From Symbiodinium natans (Eukaryota; Sar; Dinophyceae; Suessiales; Symbiodiniaceae): DNA of 64,000 nucleotides. Position 1 is the first letter of the stretch. Each line of letters starts with the position of its first letter. The notes under the pieces are model-generated. The model did no database searches, was not told the origin of the DNA, and saw only the letters and a list, made by a program, of their open reading frames with translations. This document shows, piece after piece, positions 11,206 to 21,122 of this stretch. The stretch covers positions 28,501 through 92,500 of the forward strand of contig CAJNDS010002794.1 in NCBI GenBank assembly GCA_905221605.1, given 5' to 3'. The translations under genes were made by a program, and so were the position numbers.

Positions 11206-11838
11206 TTGGGGTTTAGGGTTTAGGGTTTTAGGGTTTTAGGGTTTTAGGGTTTTAGGGTTTTAGGGTTTTAGGGTTTTAGGGTTTAGGGTTTAGGATTTAG
11301 GGTTTAGGGTTTAGGGTTTAGGGTTTAGGGTTTAGGGTGAGCGGCTTTGAGCGGGTTGAGGGTCTTGAGAGGGAGGGTCGTTGGCCTAGGGCTTCTAGAG
11401 CTTTCGGGCCTCTTAGGTCTTACGGAGAAGCTGTAGCACCTCATGCGGAATCTCAAGCCCAAGGACCAAAACAAAACTATATTTACGGCAAAACCCTAAA
11501 CCCTAAACCCTAAACCCTAAACCCTAAACCCTAGCACGATGCCTGAGCTCACGAGTCCATGGGCGGACCGAACCAGCCGCAAAGATCGCCGGGTCTGGAG
11601 GACGCCCTCCTTGGGGCAGTCTTGGGCTTGGGGAGAAGGGTTTAGGGTTTAGGGTTAGGGTTTAGGGTTTAGGGTTTAGGGTTTAAGGTTTAGGGTTTAG
11701 GGTTTAGGGTTTAGGGTTTAGGGTTTAGGGTTTAGGGTTTAGGGTTTAGGGTTTAGGGTGGAGGGTTGAGGGTTGAGGGTTGAGGGTTTAGGGTTTAGGG
11801 TTTAGGGTTTAGGGTTTAGGGTTTAGGGTTTAGGGTTC
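11206..11838. repeat. telomere-like tracts incl. TTTTAGGG variant
   Basis: TTTTAGGG octamers at 11224-11285 pass into TTTAGGG to 11338. CCCTAAA follows at 11488-11533. A long TTTAGGG tract fills 11637-11838, with a GAGGGTTGAGGG variant in the middle. Confidence 0.95.
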
Positions 11839-12007
11839 CCAAAACCAAGGAAAGTATACCCGAAGAAAGATACTGTACCCTTCTTCTCCCCCCAAACCCC
11901 CCTAAACCCCCCCAAACCCTGAACCCCCCTAAGCCCCCCTAAGCCCCCCTAAACCCCCCCTAAACCCGCCTAATCCCCCCCTAAACCCCCCCCCCTAAGC
12001 CCCCCTT

Positions 12008-12143
12008 CTCTTCGGCAAGCCCGCAAGCAGGCTGGCCTCCATGGACTCCAGCGACGCCAGAACGTCCTCCCCTGTGCTGGGCCCCTGCGGCCCGAGCTCC
12101 GTGCAGAAATGGAGCACCACGATGAGGCCCAATCTTGGGCCGT
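12008..12143 (-). CDS. putative exon (GEDVLASLESMEASLLAGLP)
   Basis: A minus-strand stretch of about 45 codons after a CCCCTGCAG acceptor that abuts a telomere-like tract. It starts DGPRLGLIVVLHFCTELGPQ and ends with an amphipathic helix. The donor side is a G-rich run without a clear GT. A safer exon on composition. Confidence 0.48.
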
Positions 12144-12149
12144 CTGCAG

Positions 12150-12217
12150 GGGTTTAGGGTTTAGGGTTTAGGGTTTAGGGTTTAGCGTTTAGCGTTTAGC
12201 GTTTAGGGTTTAGGGGG
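12150..12217 (+). repeat. TTTAGGG tract with TTTAGCG variant
   Basis: A short tract in which three consecutive units are TTTAGCG. Confidence 0.9.
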
Positions 12218-12407
12218 TTCGGATGCGTAGAAACTCAGGGTTTGCAGAGGAATTCCAGGCATGTTTGGGAGTTTCGGGGCTTGATGGGGTCTCGGTGGAG
12301 GGGGCCGCTGTGGTCCGCGTGGTTCTTAACAGAGGGCTTCCAGTTTAGAGTGATGGGACTTTCGCGCGCTTAAACCCGTAGCTTTTCTTGGGTGCTGGCT
12401 TGGGGTC

Positions 12408-12532
12408 TCCCAAAGAAAAGCCGGCCTGGCTTGGGGAAGGCCTGCAGCACGGTCTCCATGACATACGCATCCGCCACATCCTCGCAGTCCTGCCGCATGG
12501 TGTAGAGGGCCTCGGCAAAGATCAACTCCCAG
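12408..12532 (-). CDS. putative exon (WELIFAEALYTMRQDCEDVA)
   Basis: A minus-strand stretch of about 42 codons after TTGGGGCAG. It continues DAYVMETVLQAFPKPGRLFF. Acidic and helical, very protein-like. The donor is uncertain. A longer open frame on the same strand in another phase is a shadow. Confidence 0.5.
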
Positions 12533-12757
12533 CTGCCCCAATATCACGACTCTACATTTGGGCCACCACCAAACCTTTGGGGGCACACCCCGAAAGTCCG
12601 GCAGACGAGGCAGACGAGACGGCGCCTGCTTCATCCGGGTCGAGGCCCGCGGCGGCTGGCGCAGGGATGGGGGAGCCACCGTCGGGAAGGCAGAACCTTG
12701 GAGCGCCCCTTCTTTGGTGCACTACCTCCTAAGCAAGCGAGGCGTGCCATACTTGTT

Positions 12758-12832
12758 GGGTACGTATATACGTACATATATGTGTATACATATATACATA
12801 TACACACACATGTATGTATATATGCATCCAGT
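12758..12832. repeat. AT/AC-rich microsatellite
   Basis: Alternating TATAC/GTATA dinucleotides. It is followed by a GC-rich stretch ending GCCTTA then GTAAGT, a consensus-like plus-strand donor at 12998. Confidence 0.85.
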
Positions 12833-13074
12833 GAAAGAGACCAACCAAAAAGACGCAACATACACGTCACGTTTAGGCTGCAGGGATTCTCTCTATGCGA
12901 ACCCTAGAAGTACCTCACGCCGGGCGTCCGGATGCACGACCGTCCCAGGCCACGAAGATCTGCCTTCCAGATCTTGCCAGCAAGGAACACAGCCTTAGTA
13001 AGTGCCACTCTTGGGACCCTTCAGCCCTAAGCCCTAAACCCTAAACCCTAAACCCCTAACCCTGGATTTTTTCA

Positions 13075-13147
13075 ACGAAAGCTGAGAATATTCAGGGGCC
13101 CCCGGCGCGATGGCAGTGGGCGTCCGGCTTCCATGCAGAACATACAC
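13075..13147 (-). CDS. putative exon (VYVLHGSRTPTAIAPGAPEY)
   Basis: A minus-strand open stretch after a TTCGAG acceptor-like site. It ends near SQLSLKK just before a CCCTAAA tract. Confidence 0.35.
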
Positions 13148-13403
13148 CTCGAACCCCCCCAAAGGGCTTGAAGGCTGGATATGCAAGATTCTGATACGTA
13201 CCCCAGACCTAAACACGTGCCTAACCCTAAACCCTAAACCAGAAACCCTCAGCCCTGAAAAACCCAAAGTGTGTGCCTCCGCGCCGGGCGAACTCTCCAT
13301 CACACAGCCGGAGGTGGAAGCTTTTCGTGCCCCACAGCTGCGGCAAAGCAACTTTAGATTGCGACGAAGGACGTTTCTCTGGATTTCCCCCCCCCCTACT
13401 GTT

Positions 13404-13625
13404 CTTCATGGGTACTTATGAGCAAGCTTACGTATAAGCAGAGTAACTTAGGCTATAACCTTTAGGGTACAGAGTACCCTACTGAACTTCAAGTAGACCC
13501 CAAGCCCTAAACCCTAAACCCTAAACCCTAAACCCTAAACCCTAAACCCTAAGCCCTAAACCCTAAACCCTAAACCCCAAACCCTAACCTAAACCCTACT
13601 GAAAAGCACCCATGAACCTTCAAGA
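13404..13625. repeat. foldback element, family B, interrupted copy
   Basis: The left arm is TTCATGGGTACTTATGAGC. The matching right arm, AGCACCCATGAACCTTCAAG, is at 13605-13625. Between them a second partial end (GAACTTCAAGTAG) and a CCCTAAA tract at 13501-13600 are lodged. I infer a telomere-like tract inserted in, or expanded within, the element. Confidence 0.6.
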
Positions 13626-13919
13626 AACCCAGTCGGGATTGGGAGGAAAAGTCAGGTGGCAGCGCCAGGGCCCCATGAAAGCCGAAGCTGAGGACCACAC
13701 CGCAGCAGTGTCAGCCTGGTTCAAAGCAAGAGGTGGCTTGATGGGTTTTCGGGGGTTTGGGGCTTTTAGGGGGTTTGGGAGGGTGTAGGGTCTAGGGGTT
13801 TGGGGGTTAGGGTCTAGGGGTTCGGGGGTTCGGGGGTTTAGGGGTTTAAGGGTTTAGGGGTTTAGGGGTCTAGGGGTTTCGGAGGTTTGGGAGTTTAGGG
13901 GTTCCCCCCCAAAAAGAAC

Positions 13920-14002
13920 CGGGCCTGCGCATGCTTCTCCGCCGTCAGCTCCTCGACTTGCTTCTCCATGGCTTCCAACTCCCTCTGCTCCTCCAGCACC
14001 AC
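13920..14002 (-). CDS. coiled-coil gene, next exon
   Basis: This 83-bp stretch reads VVLEEQRELEAMEKQVEELT then AEKHAQAR, a clear coiled coil in phase with the upstream exon if 14003-14113 is removed as an intron. That intron would start GTGGGG after GAGCAG and end AACAAG. A GTTCTT donor follows at 13919. The intron itself is G-rich and contains a stop, so splicing is needed. Confidence 0.55.
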
Positions 14003-14113
14003 CTTGTTTTTCGGAGGAGGACCACCCCCAAAAAAGAACAACACGCACCCCAAACCAAGCCCCCCCCCCCCCGAACTCCAACCCCCACCCCCTTATGAAC
14101 CCATGGGCCCCAC

Positions 14114-16981
14114 CTGCTCCCGCCGCTCCTCCGCGCCCTGCAGCAGCTCCTGGGCGCGCTGCTCGGCAGCCTCCAGGCCCTGCTGCGCCTCGCTCCGGGC
14201 CTCGCCCTGCAGCGCGTCGCGCTGCGCCTCCGCGCGGGCCAGGAGCTCCCGCGCCTGCTCCCGGGCCCTCAGCTCCAGGGCTTCCGCCTCCTTCTGCTCC
14301 TCCACCAGCAGCTGCTGGCGCCGTTTCTGGGCCAAGGCCATCATCTCCTCAGCGCGCCGCTCCAGGCCCTCCATCTCGCGCTGCTCCTGCAAGATCACGT
14401 GCTCCCGGCTGCGCAGCTTGGCACGCAGGTCCTCCTCGCCGGCACTCAGGGCCAACTCCCGCACTCGAAGGGCGGAGGCCAGCTGCTGCTCTGTCTTTGC
14501 CTCTCCCAAGTACTCCCGCTCTCGGTGCTGCTGCTGACTTCGGAGACTCTGCTCCCGCGCCGCCAGCTCAGCTTCCCACTTCGACACCTCCAACGCCGCC
14601 TGGTTCTCCATTTGGCGCGTGAGGCTCTCTTGGCGGACGGCCTTGGCAATCGCTTCCTGCGCCTCCTCACGGGTCAGGATGGCGTGGCTCTGCTCTTCCC
14701 GGAACTTACGGAGCTCGCCTGCCACCTCCTCCATCGCTGCCTCTCGGGCATAGAAGCCACGTGCTGCGGCTTCTTCTGACTCAGCTTTGGCCGCGGCCAC
14801 GGCAGGGAGCAAAACCTCCCTCTCCTTCTTCTCGTACCGGGCTTGCAACTCGGCCTCACGTTCCCGATCACGCATCTCACTCTGGGACAGGATCTCTTTC
14901 TCGCGCTGCTGAAGCAACTCCTCCCAATTCTTCACCTCCTTTGCTGCCGCCTCTTCGCACTCTCCGGTTACTTTTTCCCTGGCCTTGGCCATTTCCAGCT
15001 TCTCTTCCGCCTCGTCTGAAGCTACTGCCGCTTGGGTCTGCTCTTCCCGGATCCTCTGCAGTTCCGTGGCCACCTCCTCCATTGCAGCCTCCCGTGCATA
15101 GAACCCACGTGCTGCAGCTTCCTCCTTCTCAGCTCTGGCTGCGGCTATGGCAGGGAGCAGCACTTCCTCCTCCTGAGTGTCGTAGCGCGCCTGCAACTCG
15201 GCCTCACGCATCCAGGTGCGAGCTTCCGCCTCCTCGGAGGCTGCCGCGGCTTGCGCCTTCTCCTCACGGACCTCTTGCAGCTGCCCCGCCACCTCCTCCA
15301 TCGCCGCCTCTCGGGCGTAGAAGCCACGCGCTGCGGCTTCTTCTGACTCCGCTTTGGCCTGGGCCAGGGCAGGCAGCAACACCTCCTGCTCCTGCTTCTC
15401 GCACATGGCCCTCAACTCAGCTTCGGAGCTCTCCGCAGGCCCTGGCTCCTTCGACTCCAGCGCCTGCTCCTCCCGCTCCTCCCCAGGCTTCTGCAGCTCC
15501 GCGACCTCCTCCAAGGTGCTGCCCTCAGCAGAGCCTTGAAGCACCTCCACCCCCAACCCTTCAGCTTGGCTTCTCAAGGCCTCCATGGCTTCATGAGAGC
15601 CCTGGACCAAAGCAGCGGATCCGGCGTCCAGACCCCCGAGAAAGCTTCCGGGATCGGATTGGCCGGGCCCGACCTGTGTCGCACCCACACCGCCAGGTCC
15701 ACCCAGTCCAGCTTCAGTTGCGAGCCCTGCTCCCGGGAATGTCTGCGGGGAGCCGCCATGTTGCTGAAGCGGATCTGGGAAAGTGTGGTGCTGCGAGCCC
15801 TGCTGATGTCCTTCCTGCGACAGGGGCTGCGGGCCTTGCCGGAAGGAGGCGTGCGCCTGTGCCTGTTGTTGCGCGGCTGGATTCTGCTGCAGCTGCTGCA
15901 ACTGCTGTTGTCGCTGGCGAAGCTCCATTGTGGATACCTGTGTCGCACCCACACCGCCAGGTCCACCAAGTCCAGCTTCAGTTGCGAGCCCTGCTCCAGG
16001 GAATGTATGCGGGGAGCCGCCATGTTGCTGAAGCGGATCTGGAAAAGCGTGGTGCTGCGAACTCTGCTGATATCCTTCCTGCGACAGGGGCTGCGGGCCT
16101 TGCCGGAAGGAGGCGTGTGCCTGTGCCTGTTGTTGCGCGGCTGGATTCTGCTGCAGCTGCAACTGCTGTTGTCTCTGGCGAAGCGCCATTGCGGATGTCG
16201 CACCCACACCGCCAGGTCCACCAAGTCCAGCTTCAGTTGCGAGCCCTGCTCCCGGGAATGTCTGCGGGGAGCCGCCATATTGCTGAAGCGGATCTGGGAA
16301 AGTGTGGTGCTGCGAGCCCTGCTGATATGCTTCCTGCGGCAGGGGCTGCCGGAAGGAGGCGTGTGCCTGTGCCTGTTGTTGCGCGGCTGGATTCTGCTGC
16401 AGCTGCTGCAACTGCTGTTGTCGCTGGCGAAGCTCCATTGCGGATACCTGTGTCGCACCCACACCGCCAGGTCCACCAAGTCCAGCTTCAGTTGCGAGCC
16501 CTGCTCCCGGGAATGTCTGCGGGGAGCCGCCATATTGCTGAAGCGGATCTGGGAAAGTGTGGTGCTGCGAGCCCTGCTGATATCCTTCCTGCGGCAGGGG
16601 CTGCGGGCCTTGCCGGAAGGAGGCGTGCGCCTGTGCCTGTTGTTGCGCGGCTGGATTCTGCTGCAGCTGCTGCAACTGCTGTTGTCGCTGGCGAAGCTCC
16701 ATTGCGGATACCTGTGTCGCACCCACACCGCCAGGTCCACCAAGTCCAGCTTCAGTTGCGAGCCCTGCTCCCGGGAATGTCTGCGGGGAGCCGCCATGTT
16801 GCTGAAGCGGATCTGGAAAAGCGTGGTGCTGCGAACTCTGCTGATATCCTTCCTGCGACAGGGGCTGCGGGCCTTGCCGGGAGAATGCCTGTGCCTCTTG
16901 CTGTGTGGCTTGAGACTGCACCTCCACAAGCTTCTGCTGCAGCTGCTGCAAGTGCTGACGTCGCTCCCGAAGCTCCTCTGA
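14114..16981 (-). CDS. Q-rich repeat and long coiled-coil protein
   Basis: A minus-strand open frame of about 950 codons with no ATG at its beginning, so I read it as one large internal exon. It opens EELRERRQHLQQLQQKLVEV. The first half holds five copies of a unit of about 87 residues: a Gln-rich helix (RQRQQQLQQLQQNPAAQQQA), a His/Pro/Gln part and a Gly-rich part (GLATEAGLGGPGG). The copies differ by small deletions, one of them a four-residue loss. The second half (from about residue 480) is a charged coiled coil with its own repeats around EEAAARGFYAREAAMEEVAG. The frame ends just past a GTGGGG donor at 14113. A structural or scaffold role fits, but the function is unknown. The plus strand is also open over most of the length because of composition, and I treat that as shadow. 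Confidence 0.68.
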
Positions 16982-17015
16982 GCGTTCACTGGGCTGGAAG
17001 GAGGGAGGGGGAGGC

Positions 17016-17128
17016 CCTAAACCCTAAACCCTAAACCCTAAACCCAAACCCTAAACCCTAAACCCTAAACCCTAAACCCTAAACCCTAAACCCTAAACCC
17101 TAAACCCTAAACCCTAAACCCTAAACCC
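17016..17128 (-). repeat. CCCTAAA tract inside a probable intron
   Basis: About 16 CCCTAAA units between the coiled-coil exon (starts near 16981) and the next upstream exon-like island (about 17180). On the gene strand the intron would therefore carry TTTAGGG. Confidence 0.9.
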
Positions 17129-17179
17129 TCACCCTCAAGGTATGCCCAAAAGTGAAGGAGAAGGGCGTCCCCCCCAAAA

Positions 17180-17250
17180 AAATGTCTTCCGTCCTGCAGC
17201 TCCTGGTCGACCGCGTTCAGATCGGGGCCCGGCGACCTCTTGATCCCGTG
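17180..17250 (-). CDS. putative exon (GIKRSPGPDLNAVDQELQDG)
   Basis: A minus-strand stretch upstream of the coiled-coil exon. The frame stays open from about TCACGGGATC to GACATTTTT. Residue content is protein-like. Probably the preceding exon of the coiled-coil gene. Confidence 0.45.
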
Positions 17251-17404
17251 AAGTTGAACTCTAAACCTTATAAACCCTTAACCCTAAACCCTGAACCCTA
17301 AACCCTCAACCCTAAACCTTGTAAACCCTAAATCCTAAACCTTACAAACCCTTAACCCCCTAAAACCTACATCCTCAAGAATCCTGAATGGTCCCTTTTG
17401 GGAG

Positions 17405-17470
17405 CTCTGCTCTTCCAAGGCGGCCCCTCGAACCACCATGTTGAGAACTGATCATAGGAGGAGCTCCAGG
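17405..17470 (-). CDS. putative exon (SSSYDQFSTWWFEGPPWKSR)
   Basis: A minus-strand open stretch with a CTGGAG acceptor-like start. Four tryptophans or other aromatics in 24 codons are unlikely in repeat-derived sequence. Confidence 0.42.
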
Positions 17471-17519
17471 AATCCTTCAGTCCTTCAGCGCTTTTACCCC
17501 CAGATTTCCGGCTAAAAAG

Positions 17520-17665
17520 GTTCTTCAGGGTACCTTCTAAAGCAGGGCCAGAAGCACCCTACATAAGTCTAAAGAAGGCTATCACCATGGTTGCCCTACT
17601 TATACGTACCCCAAAACCCTGATCCCTAAACCCTCAACCCTCAACCCCTACGTACAAGTACCCCA
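17520..17665. repeat. diverged family B foldback remnant
   Basis: CAGGGTACCTTCTAAAGCAG at the left and TACGTACAAGTACCCCAATG at the right resemble family B arms. A central CCATGGTTGCCCTACTTA piece is shared with the element-like stretch at 19930-20025. Confidence 0.45.
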
Positions 17666-17700
17666 ATGCAAGCGGTCAATTTGCAGGGGCCGCGCCTCAC

Positions 17701-17749
17701 CGTGCCAGGCGTCGCCGCACGCACCTCGAAGCCTTCAGAGGCCAGGCGC
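17701..17749 (-). CDS. putative 49-bp exon (RLASEGFEVRAATPGT)
   Basis: A minus-strand island with clean splice borders: TGCACCCAG before and GTGAGG after. The reading is in phase throughout. Confidence 0.5.
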
Positions 17750-17933
17750 CTGGGTGCAGGAAGGTAGGGTTTTGGGTTTAGGGTTGAGGATTTAGGGTTT
17801 ATGATTTAGGAGTTATAAGGTTTATAGAAATTGCCTAGGGTTTGTGTCCGGAGTTTTGGGGGGGTTTTGTTTTTGTGGCTTTTGCCAGTTTGGGAGGCTT
17901 TGGGACCCCGCGTAAGGCCTCCGGGGCCTTTTT

Positions 17934-18552
17934 GGGTTTAGGGTTTAGGGTTTAGGGTTTAGGGTTTAGGGTTTAGGGTTTAGGGTTTAGGGTTTAGGGT
18001 TTAGGGTTTAGGGTTTAGGGTGTCAGTTGGGGACATTTTGGGTGCCTTTTGGGTCTGCTGGTGTTTTTGGGGGGGTCTCCCGTGGCGTTTGGGGCTTCCC
18101 GTTGCCTTTTCGGTGCCTAGGGGCTTTCTTTCCCTGCTGAGGGTCTGTTTTCATGCTTGAAAGCCATGCTTTTGTCTGATTTTTCCAACACGAAGGACGC
18201 AGGATTATTGTACGAGCTGCTCGTAATGAAACGGGCACAATCTCTATTCATCCTGTCCTTGAGGGTTTAGGGTTGAGGGTTTAGGAAAGAAGGTTTAGGG
18301 TTTAGGTTTTAGGGTTTAGGGTTTAGGGTTTAGGATTTAAGGTTTAGGGTTTAGGGTGCAGGGTTTAAGGTTAAGCCTTAAGGCTTCAGGGTCCACAGGG
18401 CTTTTGGGCTTTACAAGGCCTCGGGTTGAGGGATTCCGGTTTAGAATTTCGGGTTTAGGGTTTAGTGCGGGTTTAGGGTTTCGGGGTTTCGGGGTTTCGG
18501 GTTTCGGGTTTAGGGTTTAAGGTTTAGGGTTTAGGGTTTAGGGTTTAGGGTT
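17934..18552 (+). repeat. cluster of TTTAGGG tracts
   Basis: A pure tract at 17934-18022. Degenerate ones follow at 18262-18360 and 18460-18552, with TTTCGGG variants near 18480-18510. Confidence 0.9.
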
Positions 18553-18559
18553 AGATTGC

Positions 18560-18662
18560 AAACTGTGGCCAGCACGGCTTGAAAACCTGAACCCTTGCCT
18601 GCCACGGTGGTCTAAGCTCCACGCACGAAGCCCAAGCGAAGAGGCCGAACTGCTCTCCTTTG
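18560..18662 (-). CDS. putative exon (GEQFGLFAWASCVELRPPWQ)
   Basis: A minus-strand stretch after a GTCCAG acceptor. It is open to a stop in a following repeat zone. The donor is not clear. Confidence 0.42.
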
Positions 18663-18772
18663 CTGGACGCAGCTTGGGTTTTAGGTTTAGGGTTTAGGGC
18701 TTAAGGTTTAGGGTTTAGAGTTAGGGTGTAGGGTTTGGGGTTTGGGGTTTAGGGTTTAGGGTTTAGGGTTTG

Positions 18773-18918
18773 GGGTTGGGCTGTTCCCCCTTATACTAAC
18801 AGTCCTTAGTAGGGATTATAATCGGGGACGACAATCCCTATTTAGGACTGTCTAAGGATTTTAACAGGTACTATAATCCCTAGTAAGGACCTTTTCAAAA
18901 AGGGTGAACATCCCAAGG
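18773..18918. repeat. foldback element, family A, copy 3
   Basis: The left arm is CTGTTCCCCCTTATACTAAC and the right arm is AAGGGTGAACATCCCAAGG. The longer centre has two more internal inverted pairs (AGTAGGGATTATAATC / CTATAATCCCTAGTAAGG). Largest copy of the family. Confidence 0.7.
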
Positions 18919-19498
18919 CGCAGCTCACGTGTTTGGAAACTGCATCGGAAGCCGCATCCCCACCCATCTATCCATCCAAGGCGTGACAACCCTAAACCCT
19001 AAACCCCTTAAACCACTGCCTACCCACCCCCCACCCCCCGCCAAAAAAACAAGATAAATAAAAAGAACGAAAATCTCGAAGGCCCCTCAAGCCTTCTGAC
19101 ATCAGATGTAATTCTCGCAAACGGTAGGCTGTCTTTGGGGGGGGGTTTCATGCAAAAAGAACACCCCAGTCTCCAACATCTTGAAATGCCACTCCAAAAT
19201 TCCCTCAACGGTTCTTCATTGCAGGGGTTCGGAAAGCGACATACAATCCATATTGTTGTGCTTGCATATCCATGGGACTGTACCTGGGGTCATTTTTTTT
19301 CAGTTGTGGTCCCTTCGGAGGTGAGTTTTCATGATGAGGCGGCCCCCGGAATATTTGGGGTGCCCAAACCGTGACCATCAACTTGAGAACTGGCCACTTC
19401 TATGCCTACAAATACAACTTCTAAACCCTAAACCTTGGAACCTTTAAACCTCTAAACTCTTAACCCTGAACCCTAAACCCTAAACCCTAAACCCTCTG

Positions 19499-19580
19499 CA
19501 TCCGAGGCGCAGCTCCTCCGACACCTCCTCGGGGGACATCTCGGCGGTCGGCCGGCCCTCGATCCAGACGAGCAGGTCAC
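19499..19580 (-). CDS. putative PDZ-like exon
   Basis: The minus-strand reading GDLLVWIEGRPTAEMSPEEV then SEELRLG matches the GD-L-x-x-I-x-G pattern and following helix of PDZ domains. A CGCTTAG acceptor precedes it and a telomere-like stretch follows. Only part of a PDZ domain (about 28 residues) is here, so the rest should lie in neighbouring exons. This is the clearest domain signature among the small exons. Confidence 0.5.
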
Positions 19581-19600
19581 CTAAGCGGAGGTCAGGGGTT

Positions 19601-19731
19601 TGTTTAGGGTTTAGGGTTTAGGGTTTAGGGTTTAGGGTTTAGGGTTTCGGGTTTAGGGTTTAGGGTTTAGGGTTTAGGGTTTAGGGTTTAGGGTTTAGGG
19701 TTTAGGGTTTAGGGTTTAGGGTTTAGGGTCA
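19601..19731 (+). repeat. interstitial TTTAGGG tract
   Basis: About 18 units, with one TTTCGGG. It lies directly upstream (gene strand) of the PDZ-like exon. Confidence 0.95.
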
Positions 19732-20034
19732 TGAAGTAGAGCTAGGCCAAAAGACGCCCAAGATAGACGTCCTCTTGGTGAACACACCGGAAACAAGACT
19801 CAAATTCCCTGGCTCATATCATTTCTACGGTGAAAGCGAGCGTTGAAGGCCTCCAATAGCACTTCGTTTGATCGGAGGATGTCGGTGGCGGAACGCTATC
19901 TTGCGCATCCCGAAATCGGAAGATGAGTCCTTCCCTACTTACTAGGCTACCAGCAGGGTCACAAGCACCCTTACTGATTTTAGAACAACCATGGCTGCCC
20001 TACTTACAACCCTACTCTGATGAACCTCCTGAGG

Positions 20035-20134
20035 CCCGCCCCCCTTGGGTTCCCCACGGGCTTGCAGGCCATGCCCCCAAACCAGGCCACCCAGGAAGGC
20101 CCGCACGATGGAGGCCTGCAGGGCAAAGAAGATC
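20035..20134 (-). CDS. putative exon (IFFALQASIVRAFLGGLVWG)
   Basis: A minus-strand stretch after TGCTCCAAG, hydrophobic in its first half. It could be a membrane or buried helix. Confidence 0.4.
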
Positions 20135-20299
20135 TTGGAGCAGGGCTCAGGGTCCTCAGGGTTCAGGGTTCTCCGGGTTTCGGTGTTTAGGGCTTGAGAG
20201 GCTTTAGGGCTCAAGGTTCTCAAGGTTTAGGGTTCAGGGCTCAGGGTTTAGGATTTCGTGGGTTCGCAAGGTCAAGGGGTTCAGGGGTCCTCAGGCTCC

Positions 20300-20404
20300 T
20301 GATAGGACACGTGCGGGAGAGGCCTCGTGAAGCGGTGCCCCACTTAGCTCCACCCCCAAGTCCAGCACATCCTCCGGCCGTTCAGAGGCTAAGGCTTCCG
20401 CGGA
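20300..20404 (-). CDS. putative exon (ASERPEDVLDLGVELSGAPL)
   Basis: A minus-strand stretch of about 35 codons, acidic, starting SAEAL. Residue mixture is good. The plus frame over the same bases is proline/arginine shadow. Confidence 0.42.
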
Positions 20405-20715
20405 TGTGGGGGGGGGAGGCGGGTGCGGTCAGTTCTCAAGATGATGGTCCCTTCTTGGGTACGTTTTTTCAGTAGAAGGGGGCCGCCTTCTAGTAGCAAA
20501 GGGACCCTATTGTAGAGCAGTGACCATGTAGATTTCATTCGTTTGTTTTTTTTTGAGGGGGGGGGGAGGGGGGTAAGAGACTGGTGGGAAGGCTGGGGAA
20601 AGTTCTGCACCCTAAACCCTAAACCCCAAACCGCGAATTGCATGCACCCTTTCTCATGTGGGTCTTCGAGTGGGGTTTAAGGTTTGGGGTTCAGGGTTTG
20701 GGGCTTCGGGTTTCG

Positions 20716-20808
20716 TATGAGGATCCTGAAAACACCTACCCTGCCCTGGCAGCGGCTTTTGCAACGGAAGCGACTGAACCGAACTCTGGGGACACATGCG
20801 CAAAAAAG
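20716..20808 (+). CDS. putative exon (DPENTYPALAAAFATEATEP)
   Basis: A plus-strand open stretch after CGTATGAG. It runs into a poly-C/TTTAGGGG zone that would be its intron. Confidence 0.38.
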
Positions 20809-20830
20809 GACCCCCCTCCCCCCCCCCCCC

Positions 20831-21116
20831 CTTTAGGGTTTAGGGGTTTAGGGGTTTAGGGGTTTAGGGGTTTAGGGGTTTAGGGGTTTAGGGGTTTAGG
20901 GGTTTTTAGGGGTTTAGGGGTTTAGGGGTTTAGGGGTTTAGGGGTTTAGGGGTCTAGGGTTTAGGATGTAGGGTTTACGGTTTACGGTTTACGGTTTACG
21001 GTTAGGGTTTAGGGTTTAGGGGTTTAGGGGTTTAGCGGTTTAGGGGTTTGGGGGTTTAGGGGTTTAGGGGTTTAGGGGTTTAGGGGTTAGGGGTTTGGGG
21101 TTTAGGGTTTTGGACT
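20831..21116 (+). repeat. TTTAGGGG (octamer) tract
   Basis: About 30 units of TTTAGGGG rather than TTTAGGG. A short TTTACGG block lies at 20980-21000. Confidence 0.95.
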
Positions 21117-21122
21117 CTTGAG

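Noticed and set aside
14095-17034. Long plus-strand open frames over the coiled-coil exon
   Set aside because: They are proline/serine/leucine shadows of the Gln- and Glu-rich minus-strand exon, with no motif.
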